Positions 32,167-34,179 of a DNA stretch of 34,179 bases are shown here, one piece after another. The notes under the pieces are model-generated. The model was not told where the DNA came from and made no database searches. It was given only the letters and a program-made list of their open reading frames with translations. The stretch comes from an uncultured Bacteroidales bacterium. GTDB lineage: Bacteria > Bacteroidota > Bacteroidia > Bacteroidales > UBA932. The position numbers were made by a program, and so were the translations under genes. Location of the stretch: contig ONWU01000018.1 of assembly GCA_900321655.1 (NCBI GenBank), positions 1 through 34,179 on the forward strand. The letters run 5' to 3'. Position 1 is the stretch's first letter. Each line of letters starts with the position of its first letter.

Positions 32167-33318
32167 TCAGATCTTCAGTTTGATGTGGATCTTGCCCAGG
32201 GCCCAGGCGAGGAAGATGCACAGAGCGCTGAACAGGGCGCATTTGAGGGCGCCAGCGTAGCCGCAGAGCCAGGCGGGGATCTGCGGGCTCAGGAACACCC
32301 AGAAGCTGTAGAACAGGTACGGAATCATATAGACCGTGAGGGTGGCCGTTCCGGCGGGTTTCAGCGGGGTTGCCCAGGCCGTCCAGCCTTTGTGCTCCAG
32401 CCAGCGCAGAAGCGTGTAGAAAGCCACGGAGATGGCCGATACAAACAGTACCCAGGGGAGGGTCCCGATGTTCTTGGAAATGATCCAGTCCTGGTGGAAG
32501 CACTGGGCCATCACGGCCAGCCCGGCGGCGGCAGCCAGGCCGATACCCACGCGGGCGCTCTTCAGCCGACCCTCGCAGAGCACGGTGAGAGTGCCACCCA
32601 GTGCCATCAGGGCACAGCTGCCATTCCCCAGGTGCAGGGCTTCGGCCAGATCGGCCACGAAATTTTTCCCTATCCAGGCGCCGCCTTCCCGCATCGGAGT
32701 CACCGAGAGGTTCACCAGGCACAGCACGCCCCAAAGGAGAGCCAGCACCCATTTTTTCTCCCGGAACAGGAGGTACGCGCAGGAAGTGAAGAGGTAGGCC
32801 CAGCCGATGAGTCCCAGAATGCCCCACCAGCCGGCCTGGAAGAGGCCTCCATCGGCCCGGCGGAAAGTGATGGCAAGCATCCCGAGAAGCACAGCCCCCG
32901 CCCCCTGCAGCCATTTGGCGGCCTTAAACTCCTTAGGATACTGGTTCCAGACCAGGAAGAAGCCCAGCAGCATCAGCAGCCAGTAAACGCCTTTGTTGCC
33001 GGCCATTCCGGCTTCGGAATTGTTGATGAAAACGCCCATCAGCAGAAGGGCCAGCGTGCGCTTAAGGATGTGGCCGAGGGTGCTGCCCAGCGAATACCCC
33101 TTGGAGAAGCGGTTCTCCAGGGCATAGGGGACAGACATTCCCATGGCAAAGAGGAACATCGGGAAGACGATGTCCGCCAGGCTCATCCCGTCTGTCCAGG
33201 TGTCAAAGTGAATCATCCAGGAAGGGGCATCGTGCACGGTCCAGGAATCGTTTACAAAGACCATCAGGGCCATCGTCAGGCCCCGGAAAATGTCAATGGC
33301 TAAGTTTCGTTTATTCAT
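32167..33318 (-). CDS. DUF5009/HGSNAT-like multipass membrane acyltransferase
   Basis: A 383-residue integral membrane protein with about ten hydrophobic segments. The N-terminus RNLAIDIFRGLTMALMVFVN, then HFDTWTDGMSLADIVFPMFLFAMGMSVPYAL, is the signature of the DUF5009/heparan-alpha-glucosaminide N-acetyltransferase-like family. Other conserved pieces are LKRTLALLLMGVFINN and KPAGTATLTVYMIPYLFYSF. Family members in animals move an acetyl group across the membrane onto a glucosamine end. In Bacteroidetes they are often next to sugar-degradation genes, but the acceptor is rarely known. Its ATG overlaps the stop of the FAD oxidoreductase by 8 bp (ATGAATAA), so the two are translationally coupled. 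The catalytic His is not assigned here. Confidence 0.85.
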   Translation of the reverse strand: MNKRNLAIDIFRGLTMALMVFVNDSWTVHDAPSWMIHFDTWTDGMSLADIVFPMFLFAMGMSVPYALENRFSKGYSLGSTLGHILKRTLALLLMGVFINNSEAGMAGNKGVYWLLMLLGFFLVWNQYPKEFKAAKWLQGAGAVLLGMLAITFRRADGGLFQAGWWGILGLIGWAYLFTSCAYLLFREKKWVLALLWGVLCLVNLSVTPMREGGAWIGKNFVADLAEALHLGNGSCALMALGGTLTVLCEGRLKSARVGIGLAAAAGLAVMAQCFHQDWIISKNIGTLPWVLFVSAISVAFYTLLRWLEHKGWTAWATPLKPAGTATLTVYMIPYLFYSFWVFLSPQIPAWLCGYAGALKCALFSALCIFLAWALGKIHIKLKI

Positions 33319-34179
33319 TGTCCGGTAGTTTTACCCAGGTTTCATTGGACCAGCCCACGGTTCGGCCGATGCCTTTCACTTCGCCCCGGACGCCGGCCTC
33401 CTGCAGTTCCCGGAAACCGGGATCGGAGGGCCGAAGGTCCAGGAAGGGGAGGAGGTAGCAGCCGTGGTCCAGAAGGACGGCCTGCACCTCGGAGGCAGGC
33501 ACTTCGGAAGGATGCCTGCCCGTTCGGACAGCCAGCGCCGCCAGCGCTCCGGCCGCCTGGCCCACGCCCATCACAACGGGCTGCAGGCGGGTGCTTCCGT
33601 TCATCTCCCAGCTGGAGCTCATAGCCTTGTCGGCCACCAGGAAATCTTCTGTATCCAGGGGAATGATTACGCCCATCGGCACGCTGAAGGAGGGGATTTT
33701 GCCATACCAGAGGTGGTCCAGTTCTTCCCTCCGGGGATTCTGCTTGTGGTGATGGTCCACGGGGTAGTCTCCCACGGCAATGGCGCGGGTGTAGAGGTCA
33801 AAATCGTAGGGCCTGCTGGCGGCTTCCACCGTCATCGTGTCCCTTCCGGCTATGCGCCGCGCTTCCCGGAAGTAAGGGTAGAAGGGCAGCCGGTCTTCCG
33901 TGGGGAAGACATCATCGGCCAGGCCGATGCGGCTGTACCCCAGCTCCGTCTGCAGGTAGTACAGATAGCCCAGGGTGCGCAGCTTGGCTTTTTGATAGGC
34001 ATCGGCCCGCTGAGAGGGCGTCATATCCAGGTACTCCGCGAAGTAGTCGTTCCCGGCCTGAGGCCAGTTGAGCATGATGTGCCCGTCCGGCAGCCGGCCG
34101 TAGGAAAGCATCATCTCCTTGTCCCAGGTGTCGCAGCAGTGCCGGTACAGCTCCGGGTCGTAGCCTTCCGGCTTTTCGG
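33311..34179 (-). CDS. FAD-dependent oxidoreductase, C-terminal part (partial)
   Basis: The frame is open to the window edge. Codons before the Met at 34114 read EKPEGYDPELYRHCCDTWDKE, so the true start is upstream (beyond 34179) and the N-terminal FAD-binding Rossmann motif is not visible. About 290 C-terminal residues are present. Features typical of the FAD-dependent oxidoreductase family found in Bacteroidetes sugar loci include HIMLNWPQAGNDYF, REARRIAGRDTMTV, RPYDFDLYTRAIAVGDYPVD, VPMGVIIPLDTEDFLVADKAM and QPVVMGVGQAAGALAALAV, the last being the second dinucleotide-contact helix. The substrate is unknown; a sugar or glycoside oxidation is inferred. It overlaps the acyltransferase gene by 8 bp and is co-transcribed with it, and the promoter lies outside the window. 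Confidence 0.85.
   Translation of the reverse strand, partial: EKPEGYDPELYRHCCDTWDKEMMLSYGRLPDGHIMLNWPQAGNDYFAEYLDMTPSQRADAYQKAKLRTLGYLYYLQTELGYSRIGLADDVFPTEDRLPFYPYFREARRIAGRDTMTVEAASRPYDFDLYTRAIAVGDYPVDHHHKQNPRREELDHLWYGKIPSFSVPMGVIIPLDTEDFLVADKAMSSSWEMNGSTRLQPVVMGVGQAAGALAALAVRTGRHPSEVPASEVQAVLLDHGCYLLPFLDLRPSDPGFRELQEAGVRGEVKGIGRTVGWSNETWVKLPDNE

Noticed and set aside
1-34179. CRISPR arrays, tRNA/rRNA genes, transposases or prophage genes
   Set aside because: No regular repeat-spacer pattern, no cloverleaf with anticodon arm, and no transposase, integrase or phage structural motif was seen on either strand.

Overview
The window looks like a chromosomal segment of a Bacteroidales bacterium, probably from an animal gut or rumen. 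The evidence is three SusC/SusD outer-membrane pairs, many secreted lipoproteins with Bacteroidetes-type signal peptides, and promoters of the Bacteroidetes form (TAnnTTTG at -7, with a TTTG-like element 19-23 bp upstream). Protein-coding sequence is GC-rich. No rRNA, tRNA, CRISPR array, integrase or insertion sequence was found, and no gap between genes exceeds 300 bp. Genus cannot be assigned from the sequence alone.

Region 1 (1-6913, + strand): the 3' end of a surface protein, then a terminator and a new promoter, then a tight run of genes. These are a non-specific DNA/RNA endonuclease lipoprotein whose signal peptide lies in a different frame from the enzyme (apparent frameshift near 795-805), an endonuclease/exonuclease/phosphatase-fold lipoprotein, a predicted outer-membrane barrel protein with an N-terminal carboxypeptidase-regulatory-like domain, and an M3 peptidase (Dcp-like) lipoprotein. 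Together they suggest extracellular nucleic-acid and peptide scavenging.

Region 2 (6998-10916, - strand): a three-gene operon of CBM9-like lipoprotein, GH92 alpha-mannosidase lipoprotein and class I mannose-6-phosphate isomerase. It links release of mannose outside the cytoplasm to mannose-6-phosphate entry into glycolysis. It converges on region 1 at a perfect 28-bp palindromic terminator.

Region 3 (11198-22571, + strand): SusC/SusD pair 1, a secreted protein of unknown function, and SusC/SusD pair 2. The two SusC genes share an almost identical leader and start region and a closely related N-terminal module, while their barrels differ.

Region 4 (22681-24779): a VapBC-like toxin-antitoxin pair (ribbon-helix-helix antitoxin, PIN toxin) of more AT-rich composition. 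Its 3' end overlaps a convergent GH29 alpha-L-fucosidase gene.

Region 5 (24780-29766): SusC/SusD pair 3, divergent from the fucosidase. The short shared promoter region holds a 16-bp palindrome, and the leader holds a terminator-like hairpin.

Region 6 (29847-34179): a Tat-type calcineurin-like phosphoesterase lipoprotein and a family-10-like glycosidase lipoprotein on + strand. Converging on them are a DUF5009/HGSNAT-like membrane acyltransferase and the 3' part of an FAD-dependent oxidoreductase.

Overall this is a glycan-foraging neighbourhood (mannosidase, fucosidase, three TonB-dependent import pairs) next to a probable nucleic-acid scavenging locus. No dedicated PUL regulator (hybrid two-component sensor, SusR, ECF sigma/anti-sigma) is encoded in the window, so control must come from elsewhere or through the promoter and leader elements described. 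I found no single gene set that I can call a wholly new system; the best leads are listed as findings.
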